From the NCBI GenBank assembly GCA_030679985.1, contig JAUXSI010000036.1:1-43411 (forward strand): a stretch of 43,411 bases of DNA, written 5' to 3'. Source of the stretch: Candidatus Moraniibacteriota bacterium. GTDB taxonomy: Bacteria > Patescibacteriota > Minisyncoccia > Moranbacterales > UBA2206. The notes under the pieces were generated by a model that worked only from the letters and a program-made list of their open reading frames with translations, did no database searches and was not told where the DNA came from. The position numbers were made by a program, and so were the translations under genes. This document shows, piece after piece, positions 1 through 8,256 of the stretch (positions are counted from its first letter, which is position 1; the number at the start of each line of letters is the position of its first letter).

Positions 1-467
1 TCGACCTTTTCTTGGGAAGGCATTTTCTTGGTGGTTTTGTAATCGATGATTTCATAGCCGTCATCGGTCTTGTCGATGCGGTCGATGATACCGGAAATTA
101 TATGTTTATTATCAGCGGTCCCGATCTCAATTTGGAAACGCGATTCCAAATCGACGATATTGAAATTGGCCGGATTATTTTTTTGATAGTAATCCTGGAT
201 GATCCGTACGCCTTGAGAAAACGCAGCACGCTCTTCGTCCGCACTGTCAAAAACCGCCGGGTTCCAGGAATTGGAAAAATGTTCCATTGCTTGATCAAGG
301 GTGGGGGAGAGGATACCGGGCGTGTGGATGAATTTCATCGTCTCATGGATCGTGGAACCGAAAACCGCCTCCTTGGATTTGGGAGTCTTGATATGGTCGA
401 TATTTTGGAATTTATATTTCAGCGAACAATTCTGGTAAGTATCGAACGCCGAGTAGGATATTCTCAT
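1..467 (-). CDS. PD-(D/E)XK (RecB/AddB-type) nuclease, partial
   Basis: The minus strand is open from an ATG at 467 to the left window edge, so the C-terminus is missing. The 155 visible residues begin MRISYSAFDTYQNCSLKYKF. They contain a FGSTIH element (His41), GIIDRID (Asp129) and IIDYKT (Asp142, Lys144), which is the GxxxH...D...DYK pattern of RecB-type PD-(D/E)XK nucleases. Cys14 sits where AddB/Cas4-like members place the first Fe-S cysteine, but the other three would lie outside the window. A role in DNA repair or end processing is inferred from the family. No Shine-Dalgarno sequence is evident before the ATG. Confidence 0.85.
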   Translation of the reverse strand, partial: MRISYSAFDTYQNCSLKYKFQNIDHIKTPKSKEAVFGSTIHETMKFIHTPGILSPTLDQAMEHFSNSWNPAVFDSADEERAAFSQGVRIIQDYYQKNNPANFNIVDLESRFQIEIGTADNKHIISGIIDRIDKTDDGYEIIDYKTTKKMPSQEKV

Positions 468-527
468 AGATTATGACCTAATTGTAATCCAGGGCGGCGG
501 CGCGGTCAAACCGGAAAATTCCGACGC

Positions 528-566
528 AAAAAAATAAGCGCCCGGACAACAAGTGTCCAGGGCGCT
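528..566 (-). terminator. Rho-independent terminator after the 69-aa membrane ORF
   Basis: An inverted repeat (AGCGCCC GGACA ... TGTCC A GGGCGCT, 537-566) is followed on the minus strand by a T-rich run (528-534). It lies about 20 nt past the stop of the ORF at 588-797. Confidence 0.8.
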
Positions 567-587
567 TTCTCCGGAATGGGAATGATT

Positions 588-797
588 TCATTCCCCAGCA
601 GGCCTCCGGAGGAAATCGTGCAGGAGCTTCAGCACTTGGCCGATTGCTAAAGCTCCTACCGTGACCGGCAAATAGAATTTGTCGACCACGGCAATGATTG
701 TTCCGGCGATTATAATGATAGTCGCCAAAACAACCAACCAATTTTCCTGGAGTCCTTGTAAGAACAGGGCCCCAGTCATTCTTTTCTGTTTCTTCAT
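588..797 (-). CDS. Small two-TM membrane protein
   Basis: A 69-aa protein with a basic N-terminus (MKKQKRMTG) and two hydrophobic segments, roughly residues 19-38 and 44-60, then a charged tail ending RRPAGE. The start is supported by a strong purine-rich Shine-Dalgarno (GGAGGCGGGG) just before the ATG, and the gene ends at a clear terminator. Size and topology recall holin-like or other tiny CPR membrane proteins, but I recognise no family and assign no function. Confidence 0.7.
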   Translation of the reverse strand: MKKQKRMTGALFLQGLQENWLVVLATIIIIAGTIIAVVDKFYLPVTVGALAIGQVLKLLHDFLRRPAGE

Positions 798-972
798 TTT
801 TCCCCGCCTCCCCGGGTTTTTCGTTTTTTTTCATTCGATAGGTACGTTTTGTTATAGCAGATAAATCTGAAAAAGTCAAGGATTCCCTCCTGACGAGCCC
901 TATTTTACGCCCAAGATGACAAATTCCTTGTTTATGGTAAAATAAAAGTATATTAAAAATAACAAAAAAACG

Positions 973-1095
973 ATGTTCAAAGACGTGAAAAATCCGAAAT
1001 CCGATGAAGCGCTCAAATTCGCCTTTACGATCATCGCCTCGGTATTTTTGATAATCACTATCGCCATTTCCTATGAAATAACGCAGTGGATATAG
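973..1095 (+). CDS. 40-aa single-TM peptide
   Basis: ATG at 973 opens a 40-codon frame (MFKDVKNPKSDEALKFAF...). A polar N-terminal third is followed by one hydrophobic segment (about residues 17-35), ending EITQWI and TAG. It fills a gap between divergent neighbours and has plausible codon composition, but there is no Shine-Dalgarno, only an A-rich stretch. It could be a real membrane microprotein; function unknown. Confidence 0.5.
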   Translation: MFKDVKNPKSDEALKFAFTIIASVFLIITIAISYEITQWI

Positions 1096-1131
1096 GAATA
1101 ATCCGGAATCCGGCCAAAAAAAACAAAAGAC

Positions 1132-1160
1132 TTGACGCGGTTCAAGTTTTTTTGTAATAT
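1132..1160 (+). promoter_or_regulatory. Sigma70-type promoter of the isc operon
   Basis: TTGACG (1132-1137), a 17-nt spacer and TAATAT (1155-1160) are near consensus. Transcription should start near 1167, giving a leader of about 26 nt before the regulator ATG at 1193. Confidence 0.8.
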
Positions 1161-1167
1161 TAAAGCA

Positions 1168-1180
1168 TACTAAATTAGTA
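1168..1180. promoter_or_regulatory. IscR type-1-like operator
   Basis: TACTAAATTAGTA is a perfect 13-bp palindrome placed directly after the predicted start site. Its core ACTAAATTAGT fits the central ACTRWWWYAGT of the published E. coli IscR type 1 site at all 11 positions. The downstream gene is an Rrf2 regulator with three clustered cysteines, so autoregulation by Fe-S status is the natural inference. Outer flanks match the E. coli site only partly. Confidence 0.65.
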
Positions 1181-1192
1181 GGATATCGGATT

Positions 1193-1582
1193 ATGAAATT
1201 TTCCAGCAAAGCCGAGTACGGCCTCAAAGCTATGGTCAATCTGGCCAAGGACGAAACCCGGACCAAAAATATCAAATTAATCGCCAAGGAAGAAACGATC
1301 TCCGTCAAATATCTGGAACGGCTTTTGAATGATTTGCGCAAATACGACTTAGTCGAAAGCTTCAAGGGAGCCAATGGGGGATATGCCTTGAAAAGACCCG
1401 CCAAAAAAATCAGCGTGGCCGATGTCGTCATCGCCCTGGAGGGACCGATCGCGCCGATGAAATGCGTCGGCAAGACCTGCCGGATGGAACACCAATGTTC
1501 CTCGAAAATCGTCTGGCAGATCCTCGGCACGCAGATTGAAAAAACATTATCCCACATAAAATTAAGCGATCTAACCAAATAA
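1193..1582 (+). CDS. iscR: Rrf2/IscR-family Fe-S-responsive regulator
   Basis: A 129-aa protein with the Rrf2 N-terminus (MKFSSKAEYGLKAMVNLA), a winged helix, the NGGYALKRPA wing, and the dimerisation-helix region IALEGPIAPM. Cys91, Cys96 and Cys102 with His100 form a cluster like the [2Fe-2S] ligands of IscR (C92/C98/C104/H107 in E. coli), though the first spacing is x4 rather than x5. It leads iscS by 9 bp and iscU follows, the classic isc order. Expected role: sensing Fe-S supply and repressing its own operon through the operator in its leader. Translation starts without a Shine-Dalgarno. Confidence 0.9.
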   Translation: MKFSSKAEYGLKAMVNLAKDETRTKNIKLIAKEETISVKYLERLLNDLRKYDLVESFKGANGGYALKRPAKKISVADVVIALEGPIAPMKCVGKTCRMEHQCSSKIVWQILGTQIEKTLSHIKLSDLTK

Positions 1583-1591
1583 AATAAAATT

Positions 1592-2824
1592 ATGCCGAAC
1601 AAAAAAATATATCTGGACTACGCCGCTACCACGCCCGTAGATAAAGAAGTTCTCAAAGAAATGCTGCCGTATTTTTCGGAAAAATTCGGCAACGCGATGT
1701 CGATCCATTCTTTCGGACAAGAGGCCTTGCAGGCGGTTGACGCGGCCCGCGGAAAAATCGCCGATTTCTTCGGATGCGCGCCGACTGAAATAGTCTTTAC
1801 CAGCGGCGCGACCGAATCGAACAACCTGACGGTCAAAGGCGTTTTGAAGTCATATTACTCCAAAGCGGAAAATGCCGAAATAAAACCGCATATCATCACC
1901 TCGGCTTTTGAACATCATTGCATCCTGGATTCATGCAAGGCGGTGGAAAAAGACGGACTGGCCGAAGTGTCCTATATCAATCCTGGCAAAGACGGCGTAG
2001 TGAGGGTTTCCGAAATTGCGAAAGCTATCCGGCCGAACACGGTTTTGATTTCCATAATGTATGTCAACAACGAAATCGGCACGGTACAACCGATCGGAAA
2101 AATCGCTAAATTGGTCAGAAAAACCAACCAAGCCAAGGCGGAAAATGAATTCAAGACGGTTTTCCACACCGACGCGACGCAAGCCGTCAATTATTTCGAC
2201 TGCGACGTGGAAAAATTGGGCGTGGACCTGCTTTCAATGTCGGCGCATAAGATTTACGGACCCAAAGGCATCGGGATGTTGTATGTCAGGAAGGGGACCG
2301 CGATCAGGAAAATCCAAGACGGAGGCGACCAGGAATACAAACTGCGCGCCGGCACGCATAACGTCACTGGCATCGTCGGCTTCGGAAAAGCGATGGAAGT
2401 TTTGAAAAAAAGTATGCCGAAGGATTCAAAAAAAATCCAGGACTTGCGCGATCACCTGATCGGGAAGGTCTTGCGCGAAATACCGAATGCCCGGCTTAAT
2501 GGATCAAAAACGAAGCGTTCGCCCAATAATGCCAATTTTTCATTCAAGGATATCGAAGGAGAAGGGTTATTGCTATCCCTGGATATGGAAGGTATCGCTT
2601 GCTCGACCGGTTCAGCTTGTTCGTCCGGCGCGCTTTCGCCTTCGCACGTCCTCTTGTCGATCGGCTTGAAAGCCGAACAGGCGCACGGATCATTGCGGAT
2701 GACATTGGGAAAATATACGACTAAAAACGAGATCGATGTGGCGGTAAAAAAATTAAAGGCCATTGCCGAAAGATTGCGGAAAATTTCCGGCTCGGTCCTG
2801 GCGGATTACTATTCTAAAAAATAA
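1592..2824 (+). CDS. iscS: Cysteine desulfurase IscS/NifS
   Basis: A 410-aa PLP enzyme that takes sulfur from cysteine, leaving alanine, for Fe-S assembly. Visible landmarks are the N-terminal YLDYAATTP, EHH (His109), TDATQ (Asp194), the PLP lysine in SAHK (Lys220) and the mobile catalytic loop ACSTGSACSSG. The active cysteine is probably Cys343, by position relative to the SSGSACTS motif of E. coli IscS. Length is normal for the family. It sits 9 bp after the regulator and upstream of iscU, its expected scaffold partner. Confidence 0.95.
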   Translation: MPNKKIYLDYAATTPVDKEVLKEMLPYFSEKFGNAMSIHSFGQEALQAVDAARGKIADFFGCAPTEIVFTSGATESNNLTVKGVLKSYYSKAENAEIKPHIITSAFEHHCILDSCKAVEKDGLAEVSYINPGKDGVVRVSEIAKAIRPNTVLISIMYVNNEIGTVQPIGKIAKLVRKTNQAKAENEFKTVFHTDATQAVNYFDCDVEKLGVDLLSMSAHKIYGPKGIGMLYVRKGTAIRKIQDGGDQEYKLRAGTHNVTGIVGFGKAMEVLKKSMPKDSKKIQDLRDHLIGKVLREIPNARLNGSKTKRSPNNANFSFKDIEGEGLLLSLDMEGIACSTGSACSSGALSPSHVLLSIGLKAEQAHGSLRMTLGKYTTKNEIDVAVKKLKAIAERLRKISGSVLADYYSKK

Positions 2825-2835
2825 TTTAACTAAAT

Positions 2836-2855
2836 GATATGCGTAACGCGATATC
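2836..2855 (+). other. Hairpin in the iscS-iscU spacer
   Basis: GATAT-GCG-TAA-CGC-(G)-ATATC can form an 8-bp stem with a single bulged G. No T-run follows, so it is not an obvious terminator. It might tune the iscS:iscU ratio or mRNA stability. Confidence 0.35.
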
Positions 2856-2908
2856 ATCGGTTCGTAGATTCGAATCCTATCGGTAGTTTCGCATCGGTAT
2901 AAAAAAAT

Positions 2909-3295
2909 ATGCAATATTCAAAAAAAGTCTTAGAACATTTTACGCGGCCCCATAACCAGGGAGTGATCAGGAACGCTTCGGGCGTCGGCATGGTCGGCAA
3001 TCCGGTTTGTGGCGATCTGATGAAAATCTATATCAAAGTCAAAAAAGACCGGAAGCGGGGAGAGGTAATCAGCAAAATCGGCTTTGAGACGTTGGGTTGC
3101 GCTTCAGCCATTGCGACTTCTTCAATGATAACCGATCTGGCCAAAGACAAGACACTGGAGGAAGCGATGAAGATAACCCGGCAAGACGTGGCTGACGCAT
3201 TGGAAGGGCTTCCGCCGATCAAGATGCATTGTTCGAATCTGGCCGATGACGCGCTTCATGAAGCTATCAAGGATTACCAAAATAAGCATAAATAA
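2909..3295 (+). CDS. iscU: Fe-S cluster assembly scaffold IscU
   Basis: 128 residues, the same length as E. coli IscU. The three scaffold cysteines are present: Cys34 in NPVCGD (with Asp36), Cys64 in GCASAIATSS and Cys108 in KMHCSNLA, preceded by His107 as in IscU. It should accept sulfur from the upstream IscS and assemble [2Fe-2S] clusters. It lies 84 bp after iscS in the same operon. No HscA/HscB or A-type carrier genes follow here. Confidence 0.93.
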   Translation: MQYSKKVLEHFTRPHNQGVIRNASGVGMVGNPVCGDLMKIYIKVKKDRKRGEVISKIGFETLGCASAIATSSMITDLAKDKTLEEAMKITRQDVADALEGLPPIKMHCSNLADDALHEAIKDYQNKHK

Positions 3296-3352
3296 AGAAT
3301 CTGGGTCGGGCTCCGGAAATCATCCGAAACTCGGCCTGGAAGCATCATCGCT

Positions 3353-3910
3353 ATGGCATACCGCATTACGCCTAATTTGATTTTCCCGATCGGAAATTTC
3401 AAAAACATTTCTTCAGGATTCGGAGAGATGAACGTGTATGACAAGACGCTGTGGGGCAAGCATTTGGGCATCGACATATCCGTGCCGCATGACACCAAGG
3501 TTTTTTCAGCCGGACGGGGCGTAGTCGTGTATTCAAGGCTGCACCCGGGGGAATTTTCCGAAGATGGCCAAGTTGAAAAAAGGAATTGGGGCGGAATCGT
3601 GATCATTGCCCACAAAAAACCGAAGTCCAAGGAGATTTTCTATTCATTATACGGCCATCTGGGCAAACGCTATGTCAAAAGAGGCGATACGATTGAGATG
3701 GGCGGAATCATCGGCACGATCGGAAAGGCTATGAGCGAGTCAAATGGAGCTTGGGAGGAAGAACATCTGCATTTTGGAATATATACCGGACCATATCACG
3801 GAAAAGTATTGCCGGGTTATTACAAGGAGAACGGCCTGACGGAGACGGAGTACTGGAAAGAACCGGTCAGTTTCATTAAAAATTATAACGCGAAAAATAC
3901 TCTTATTTAG
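3353..3910 (+). CDS. M23-family metallopeptidase without signal peptide
   Basis: A 185-aa single-domain LytM-type protein. It has HLGID (His37, Asp41), YGHL (His102) and HLHF (His138, His140), the complete M23 zinc and catalytic set. There is no signal peptide or membrane segment, so it appears cytosolic unless exported with a partner or through a missed upstream start; no in-frame ATG is evident upstream. It follows iscU by 57 bp on the same strand and may be read with the isc operon. Family members cut peptidoglycan cross-bridges; the substrate here is unknown. Confidence 0.8.
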   Translation: MAYRITPNLIFPIGNFKNISSGFGEMNVYDKTLWGKHLGIDISVPHDTKVFSAGRGVVVYSRLHPGEFSEDGQVEKRNWGGIVIIAHKKPKSKEIFYSLYGHLGKRYVKRGDTIEMGGIIGTIGKAMSESNGAWEEEHLHFGIYTGPYHGKVLPGYYKENGLTETEYWKEPVSFIKNYNAKNTLI

Positions 3911-4290
3911 GGCGGATTGACAGAGAGAAGCCCGTTCCGGAAATATATCGAGTGTCGCACAATGTATCTTTTGCGACATTGCATTGATTTTAAAACATCC
4001 TTACCATCCGATATATTTATCCCTATAAATGAATCAGCTCTACCACCCCTCCCTTCCTTAATAAACAACCCTTCTGTTTGATGATTGATATTTTTAAAAA
4101 ATAAAATTCATATCCATACACATATATCATTCCACCTTGATTAATTATTTGATTTCTCATTTGTTCGCAATAGATTCTTGACCAGAGTCCGATTGGCTGG
4201 CTATACGGTATACATCTATGTATGCCAAATTGCCTAAAAACCTTTTTTTATTTGCGCCTCACAGATACTTCTGCTCTACGGATCAAAAAA
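3911..4290. other. Intergenic stretch, no gene seen
   Basis: About 380 AT-rich bases without a convincing ORF on either strand. A hairpin with TGTCGCA/TGCGACA arms near 3953-3978 could end the isc/M23 transcript, although no clean T-run follows. Nothing else is recognisable. Confidence 0.5.
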
Positions 4291-4320
4291 ACAACCCCCT
4301 TCATATTGAGGGTCGTTTTT
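4285..4320. terminator. Bidirectional Rho-independent terminator
   Basis: ACAACCCCC and GAGGGTCGT (4291-4316) form a stem. A seven-base A run precedes it on the plus strand (a T-run on the minus strand) and TTTTT follows it. It should terminate the minus-strand coiled-coil M23 gene and could also stop readthrough from the isc side. Confidence 0.8.
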
Positions 4321-4338
4321 ATATTTATGCGAAAACGC

Positions 4339-5613
4339 TTATAGATATTTTTTCGGATTGACCGGCGCGCCGGTCGGAATCATCAATCCGTTGACGTAGG
4401 ATGATTCGACCGTTTTGAATGTTTCCGATGCGAAAACTGAAAAATGGATATGCGGTCCGGTTGAATTTCCGGTGTTGCCACTTACGCCGATTTTTTGCCC
4501 TTCTTTGACTTTCTCTCCCCGGGAAACGTCCTTTTTGCTCAAGTGTCCGTAGAGCGTCACCAGGCCATCCCCGTGGTCGATAGCGATCCATCTTCCATAG
4601 GCGTATTTGCCGTTGTCTCCCGATCCGACCACCTTTCCTCCCCTGGCGGCAAAAACGTTTTTATAACTGATTCCGAAATCAAGCCCGTTATGGAAATTAT
4701 TCTTATACATCCCGGATGTCTTGGCGAAGCTTGTCTTGCCGTAGCCCTGGGTCTGGATATGCGGGTTGACCGGCCAGGTGAAATAACCGTCTTTGTCAGG
4801 CGGCAGATTGGCCATATTGACCGAGTTCGAAAGCCCTTCCTCTAGCTCGTTGATTTCATTGTCAATACTCGCTAAAAGCTCCTTGTATTTAGCGATTTCG
4901 GCTTGTGTCTGGCCGAGCAGGTTCTGCTTTTGGTTTTCGCTGTATTGCAGATCCAAATTCTTATCCTCCAGCTCACTTTTCAATTCCTCGCTTTCCTGTT
5001 TTTTATCTTTCAAATCGTCATATTCATCCTGCAATTCCGCCCTTGTTTCGCGGATAGTTTTCAAGACCTCGCTTACGCGCCCGCTGGATTGTTCAATGCG
5101 ATCTGATTGGCTAAAAATATCGGAAAAATCCTGATTGATCAGAACGATATTTAAGAGCCCGCCCTGGTTATATTCATAGTACGATTGGATTAATCCGCCA
5201 AGGACCAATTGCTGGTATTTCAGTAAGCTTTCCTTATCCTTGATTTCCCGTTCTAGATCAGCGACCTGTTGTGCAAGGTCTTGGGCTTTTTCCTTAGTCT
5301 TAAGCAATTCAACTTGGTTTTTTTGCTGTTGGGTTTCGATATAGGACAATTGGTTTTTGATCGTCAGTTGGGTCTTGTTTTTAATGTCGATCAATTCCTG
5401 CGTGTTTTTGCGTTCTTTCTCCAAACATTTGACCTTATCATTGGCTGAATCGCAATCAGTGGCGCCGTACGTCCGGTCTTTGGATGATGTGAAAAACAAC
5501 AGGCCGAAAACCGCCAAAAACACGGCGGATGTCCGGATGAGGTGCTTGTTTGTGTGTGGATTTTGTTTTTTAACCATAAAGGGAATGCCGTTTATCCAGG
5601 GCTTCTGATACAT
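4339..5613 (-). CDS. Secreted coiled-coil murein hydrolase (EnvC/M23-like)
   Basis: A 424-aa protein with an N-terminal signal or anchor (hydrophobic about residues 28-43), long coiled coils (about 60-135 and 180-262, rich in E, K, Q and L), then a C-terminal M23 domain with FHNGLD (His308, Asp312), YGHL (His357) and GPHIHF (His388, His390). This is the EnvC/PcsB layout: a coiled coil controlling a LytM domain at the septum. A good promoter puts transcription start almost on the ATG at 5613, so either translation is leaderless or Met13 (5577) is the true start with a leader of about 35 nt. The shorter start gives a more typical signal peptide. Confidence 0.9.
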   Translation of the reverse strand: MYQKPWINGIPFMVKKQNPHTNKHLIRTSAVFLAVFGLLFFTSSKDRTYGATDCDSANDKVKCLEKERKNTQELIDIKNKTQLTIKNQLSYIETQQQKNQVELLKTKEKAQDLAQQVADLEREIKDKESLLKYQQLVLGGLIQSYYEYNQGGLLNIVLINQDFSDIFSQSDRIEQSSGRVSEVLKTIRETRAELQDEYDDLKDKKQESEELKSELEDKNLDLQYSENQKQNLLGQTQAEIAKYKELLASIDNEINELEEGLSNSVNMANLPPDKDGYFTWPVNPHIQTQGYGKTSFAKTSGMYKNNFHNGLDFGISYKNVFAARGGKVVGSGDNGKYAYGRWIAIDHGDGLVTLYGHLSKKDVSRGEKVKEGQKIGVSGNTGNSTGPHIHFSVFASETFKTVESSYVNGLMIPTGAPVNPKKYL

Positions 5614-5618
5614 TGCCC

Positions 5619-5647
5619 ATTATACCATAAAATCAGTTTATTTTCAA
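5619..5647 (-). promoter_or_regulatory. Promoter of the coiled-coil M23 gene
   Basis: On the minus strand, TTGAAA (5647-5642), a 17-nt spacer and a perfect TATAAT (5624-5619). It overlaps the 3' end of gltX. The predicted start near 5612 coincides with the first ATG of the gene. Confidence 0.75.
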
Positions 5648-7182
5648 CCAAGCTTTCCTAGGGCATTTTTTAGCCTAAGCAAGCTCTCCTCTTTGCCCAA
5701 AACCCAGGCCAGCTCCATCGGCGACGGGGATTTCTGCGCGCCAGAAAGCGCTACACGGAGCGGCCAGAGCAAGTCGCCTTTTTTGTCCCCTGCCGCCGCG
5801 AAAAGTTTTTCTTCAATGTTTTTTACTTGCCAGTCTTGCCCGTCGATCCCCCCCAGAACCGTTACGGATTTTTCCAATGAATCCTTCAGGGCTTCGTCAG
5901 ACATATCTTTCCAGCGCAACATTTCCCTGCCATACTCGATGTCCATAAAAAAGAATCTGTTATTCTCCCCCACTTCAGAAAAATTATTGAGGCGTTCCCG
6001 TTCGATGGTCAAAACTTTTTTTAAATATTCTTCAGATTTTTTTTCAGAGCTTGCGTTGATATAAAAATCCTTTTGTTCAAAAAACGGCAAGGCTTTTTCA
6101 TACAGCTCATCCGAAGAAAGTTTTTTGATGTATTGCGCGTTCAACCAATCCAATTTTTTCAAATCGAAAACCGCGCCGGCTTTGTGCACCCTCTTGATAT
6201 CGAATATTTTTTCCAATTCGTCCAGCGAATATATCTCCTGGGTCTCCCCTTCGCCCGGATGCCATCCCAAAAGAGCTACGAAATTTATTATCGCTTCCTT
6301 CAAGTACCCATTTTTTATATAATCTTCCACCGCCACATCCCCCATGCGTTTGGAAAGTTTTTTCTTGTCAGTGCTGAGCAGGAGTGGCAGATGTGCGAAC
6401 TCAGGGATTTCCCATCCGAACGCCCGATAAAGCAGGATATGTTTCGGCGTGCTTGGCAACCATTCTTCGCCGCGGATGACATGCGTCGTCCGCATCAGAT
6501 GATCATCTATCACACTGGCCAAATGGTAAGTCGGAAAACCGTCGGATTTCATCAAGACCTGATCATCGATGGTATTGGAATTGATGGAAACTTTTCCGCG
6601 GACCAGATCTTCAAATTCGATGATTTCATCATTGGGAACTTTGAGCCTGATCGTGTAGGCGCAATTCGATTTCAATTTTTCATTGATTTCTTCCGGAGTG
6701 ACGTTTTTCAAACAATAGCGGTCATACATCGGAGCCTGTTTGCTCGCGATCTTTTCTTCCTTGATCTTGTCTAACCGATCCTGTTCGCAAAAACAATAAT
6801 AAGCTTTGCCGCTGCCGACCAATTCTTCGGCATATTTTTTATACAGGTCCAATCTTTCCGATTGTATATACGGCCCGAAGTTTCCTGCCTCTATGACTCC
6901 CGGGTAATTCTCAGATTCAGTTGTTTTTAGAGATTCCGGGCTCGGACTATGGTTTTTCATAAACACGCCTTCATCCCGATCCAATCCCGCCCAATCCAAA
7001 GAGCTGATAAGGCTTTCCACCGCGCCCTCGACGAATCTTTTGCGGTCGGTGTCTTCTATTTTCAAGATGAAAATCCCGCCGTTTTTCTTGGCGAACAGAT
7101 AGTTATATAGGGCGCTCCGCAAGCCGCCGATATGCAAATAGCCGGTCGGCGACGGCGGAAATCTGACTCTGACTTTATCCAT
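5644..7182 (-). CDS. gltX: Glutamyl-tRNA synthetase
   Basis: A 512-aa class I synthetase that charges tRNA with glutamate. The N-terminus has the GluRS signature RFPPSPTGYLHIGG with a HIGH-type motif at 17-20. A KLSKR (KMSKS-type) loop appears in the middle, and a CFC...YDRYC segment resembles the zinc-binding insertion of bacterial GluRS. Length is normal. The start lies 19 bp after the ribH stop, so it is probably transcribed with the riboflavin genes. Whether it also charges tRNA-Gln (non-discriminating, with GatCAB) cannot be told from sequence alone. Confidence 0.95.
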   Translation of the reverse strand: MDKVRVRFPPSPTGYLHIGGLRSALYNYLFAKKNGGIFILKIEDTDRKRFVEGAVESLISSLDWAGLDRDEGVFMKNHSPSPESLKTTESENYPGVIEAGNFGPYIQSERLDLYKKYAEELVGSGKAYYCFCEQDRLDKIKEEKIASKQAPMYDRYCLKNVTPEEINEKLKSNCAYTIRLKVPNDEIIEFEDLVRGKVSINSNTIDDQVLMKSDGFPTYHLASVIDDHLMRTTHVIRGEEWLPSTPKHILLYRAFGWEIPEFAHLPLLLSTDKKKLSKRMGDVAVEDYIKNGYLKEAIINFVALLGWHPGEGETQEIYSLDELEKIFDIKRVHKAGAVFDLKKLDWLNAQYIKKLSSDELYEKALPFFEQKDFYINASSEKKSEEYLKKVLTIERERLNNFSEVGENNRFFFMDIEYGREMLRWKDMSDEALKDSLEKSVTVLGGIDGQDWQVKNIEEKLFAAAGDKKGDLLWPLRVALSGAQKSPSPMELAWVLGKEESLLRLKNALGKLG

Positions 7183-7201
7183 AAATTTTTTTATATATGA
7201 T

Positions 7202-7660
7202 TTAATTATTGATCACTTCCAAAACGGCTTGGGCCGCTTCGGCGCCTTTATTGTGCCGGCCGCTGGAACGTTCCTGGGCTTGTTTCAAATTGGCGGTCGT
7301 AATTATGCCTAATCCGATCGGCAAATCGGTTTTAAGCATTACATCCATCACGCCGCGGATCGATCCGCTGGATACGTAATGGTAATGATCGGTGTCGCCT
7401 TTGATGACGCAACCCAGCGCGATTATCCCGTCATACTTTTTTGTTTGGGCCAATTTCTGGCAAGCCAAAGGGATTTCGAACGCTCCCGGCACCCAGACCG
7501 TCCGGATATTTTTTTCCAGAACGCCGCTTTTCCGCAAAATCTCAACCGCACCCACAAACATTTTTCCGGTGATATCCGGATTGAATTTTGAAGCTACGAT
7601 CGCAATTTTCAATCTTGACCCATCGATTGTTTCCGGTTCCGCCTGTTTTTTCCTGTCCAT
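7202..7660 (-). CDS. ribH: 6,7-dimethyl-8-ribityllumazine synthase
   Basis: A 152-aa protein for the penultimate step of riboflavin synthesis, condensing 5-amino-6-ribitylaminouracil with dihydroxybutanone phosphate. Family motifs are clear: ASKFN near the start, WVPGAFEIP, and GCVIKGDTDHYHYV with the conserved histidine. It starts 2 bp after the ribE stop, so the two are almost certainly co-translated. The N-terminus is a little extended (MDRKKQAEPETIDG) relative to minimal homologues. Confidence 0.95.
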   Translation of the reverse strand: MDRKKQAEPETIDGSRLKIAIVASKFNPDITGKMFVGAVEILRKSGVLEKNIRTVWVPGAFEIPLACQKLAQTKKYDGIIALGCVIKGDTDHYHYVSSGSIRGVMDVMLKTDLPIGLGIITTANLKQAQERSSGRHNKGAEAAQAVLEVINN

Positions 7661-7661
7661 A

Positions 7662-8246
7662 TTATTTTCTTAACAATTTATCGATATATTTTGCCAGGAC
7701 ATCCGTTTCGACATTGACCCTATCCCCCACCTTGAGCGTCCCGAGATTGGTATTGCCCAAAGTATACCCGACCAAAGACACACTGAACCAGTCCTTGCCG
7801 GTAGCGACGACCGTGAGGCTCGTGCCGTTCACCGTCACCGAGCCCTTGTCCGCCACCAAGCGCATAAATCCGGCTGGAATTTTTATTTTTATGACTTTTG
7901 ATTCTTGAACTTTTTCGATGCCCGTGATTTTTCCGGTCGTGTCCACATGGCCCTGGACCAGATGCCCGTCCAGCAAGTCATCAAGCCGGAGGCTCTTTTC
8001 CAGATTTACCCGCGTGCCTTTGATGAAATTTTCCACCGTGGTTTTTCGGATCGTCTCAGGCATATATTCAACCGTAAAATATCCTTTGCTGATGCCCATC
8101 ACGGTCGAACACACCCCATCCACCGCCACACTCTCCCCTTTCCGGATTTTCCATCCCGCAGGAATTTTTATGGCTACGAAAAGGCTGTCGCCCTCCTGGG
8201 AAACTTTTTCGACGCTTGATATTTTTTTTATGATTCCGGTAAACAT
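7662..8246 (-). CDS. ribE: Riboflavin synthase alpha chain
   Basis: 194 aa with the diagnostic start MFTGII and two homologous lumazine-binding halves. The first has GVCSTVMG and VNLEKSLRLDDLLDGHLVQGHVD; the second has VNGTSLTVV and LGTLKVGDRVNVETDVLAKY. It dismutates two 6,7-dimethyl-8-ribityllumazine molecules to riboflavin. It lies between the kinase gene (10 bp upstream) and ribH (2 bp downstream). The leader carries a CCGTAACCCGTAAG stretch reminiscent of the intergenic repeat noted before obg and porB. Confidence 0.95.
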   Translation of the reverse strand: MFTGIIKKISSVEKVSQEGDSLFVAIKIPAGWKIRKGESVAVDGVCSTVMGISKGYFTVEYMPETIRKTTVENFIKGTRVNLEKSLRLDDLLDGHLVQGHVDTTGKITGIEKVQESKVIKIKIPAGFMRLVADKGSVTVNGTSLTVVATGKDWFSVSLVGYTLGNTNLGTLKVGDRVNVETDVLAKYIDKLLRK

Positions 8247-8256
8247 ATCTTACGGG

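Noticed and set aside
478-1602. Long minus-strand ORF of 374 codons
   Set aside because: It runs antisense through the Rrf2 gene, its promoter and two small ORFs; the translation has no family features.
2856-2895. tRNA-like T arm (TTCGAATCC) between iscS and iscU
   Set aside because: The T stem has an A-C closing mismatch and no matching D arm, anticodon arm or 5' acceptor is found.
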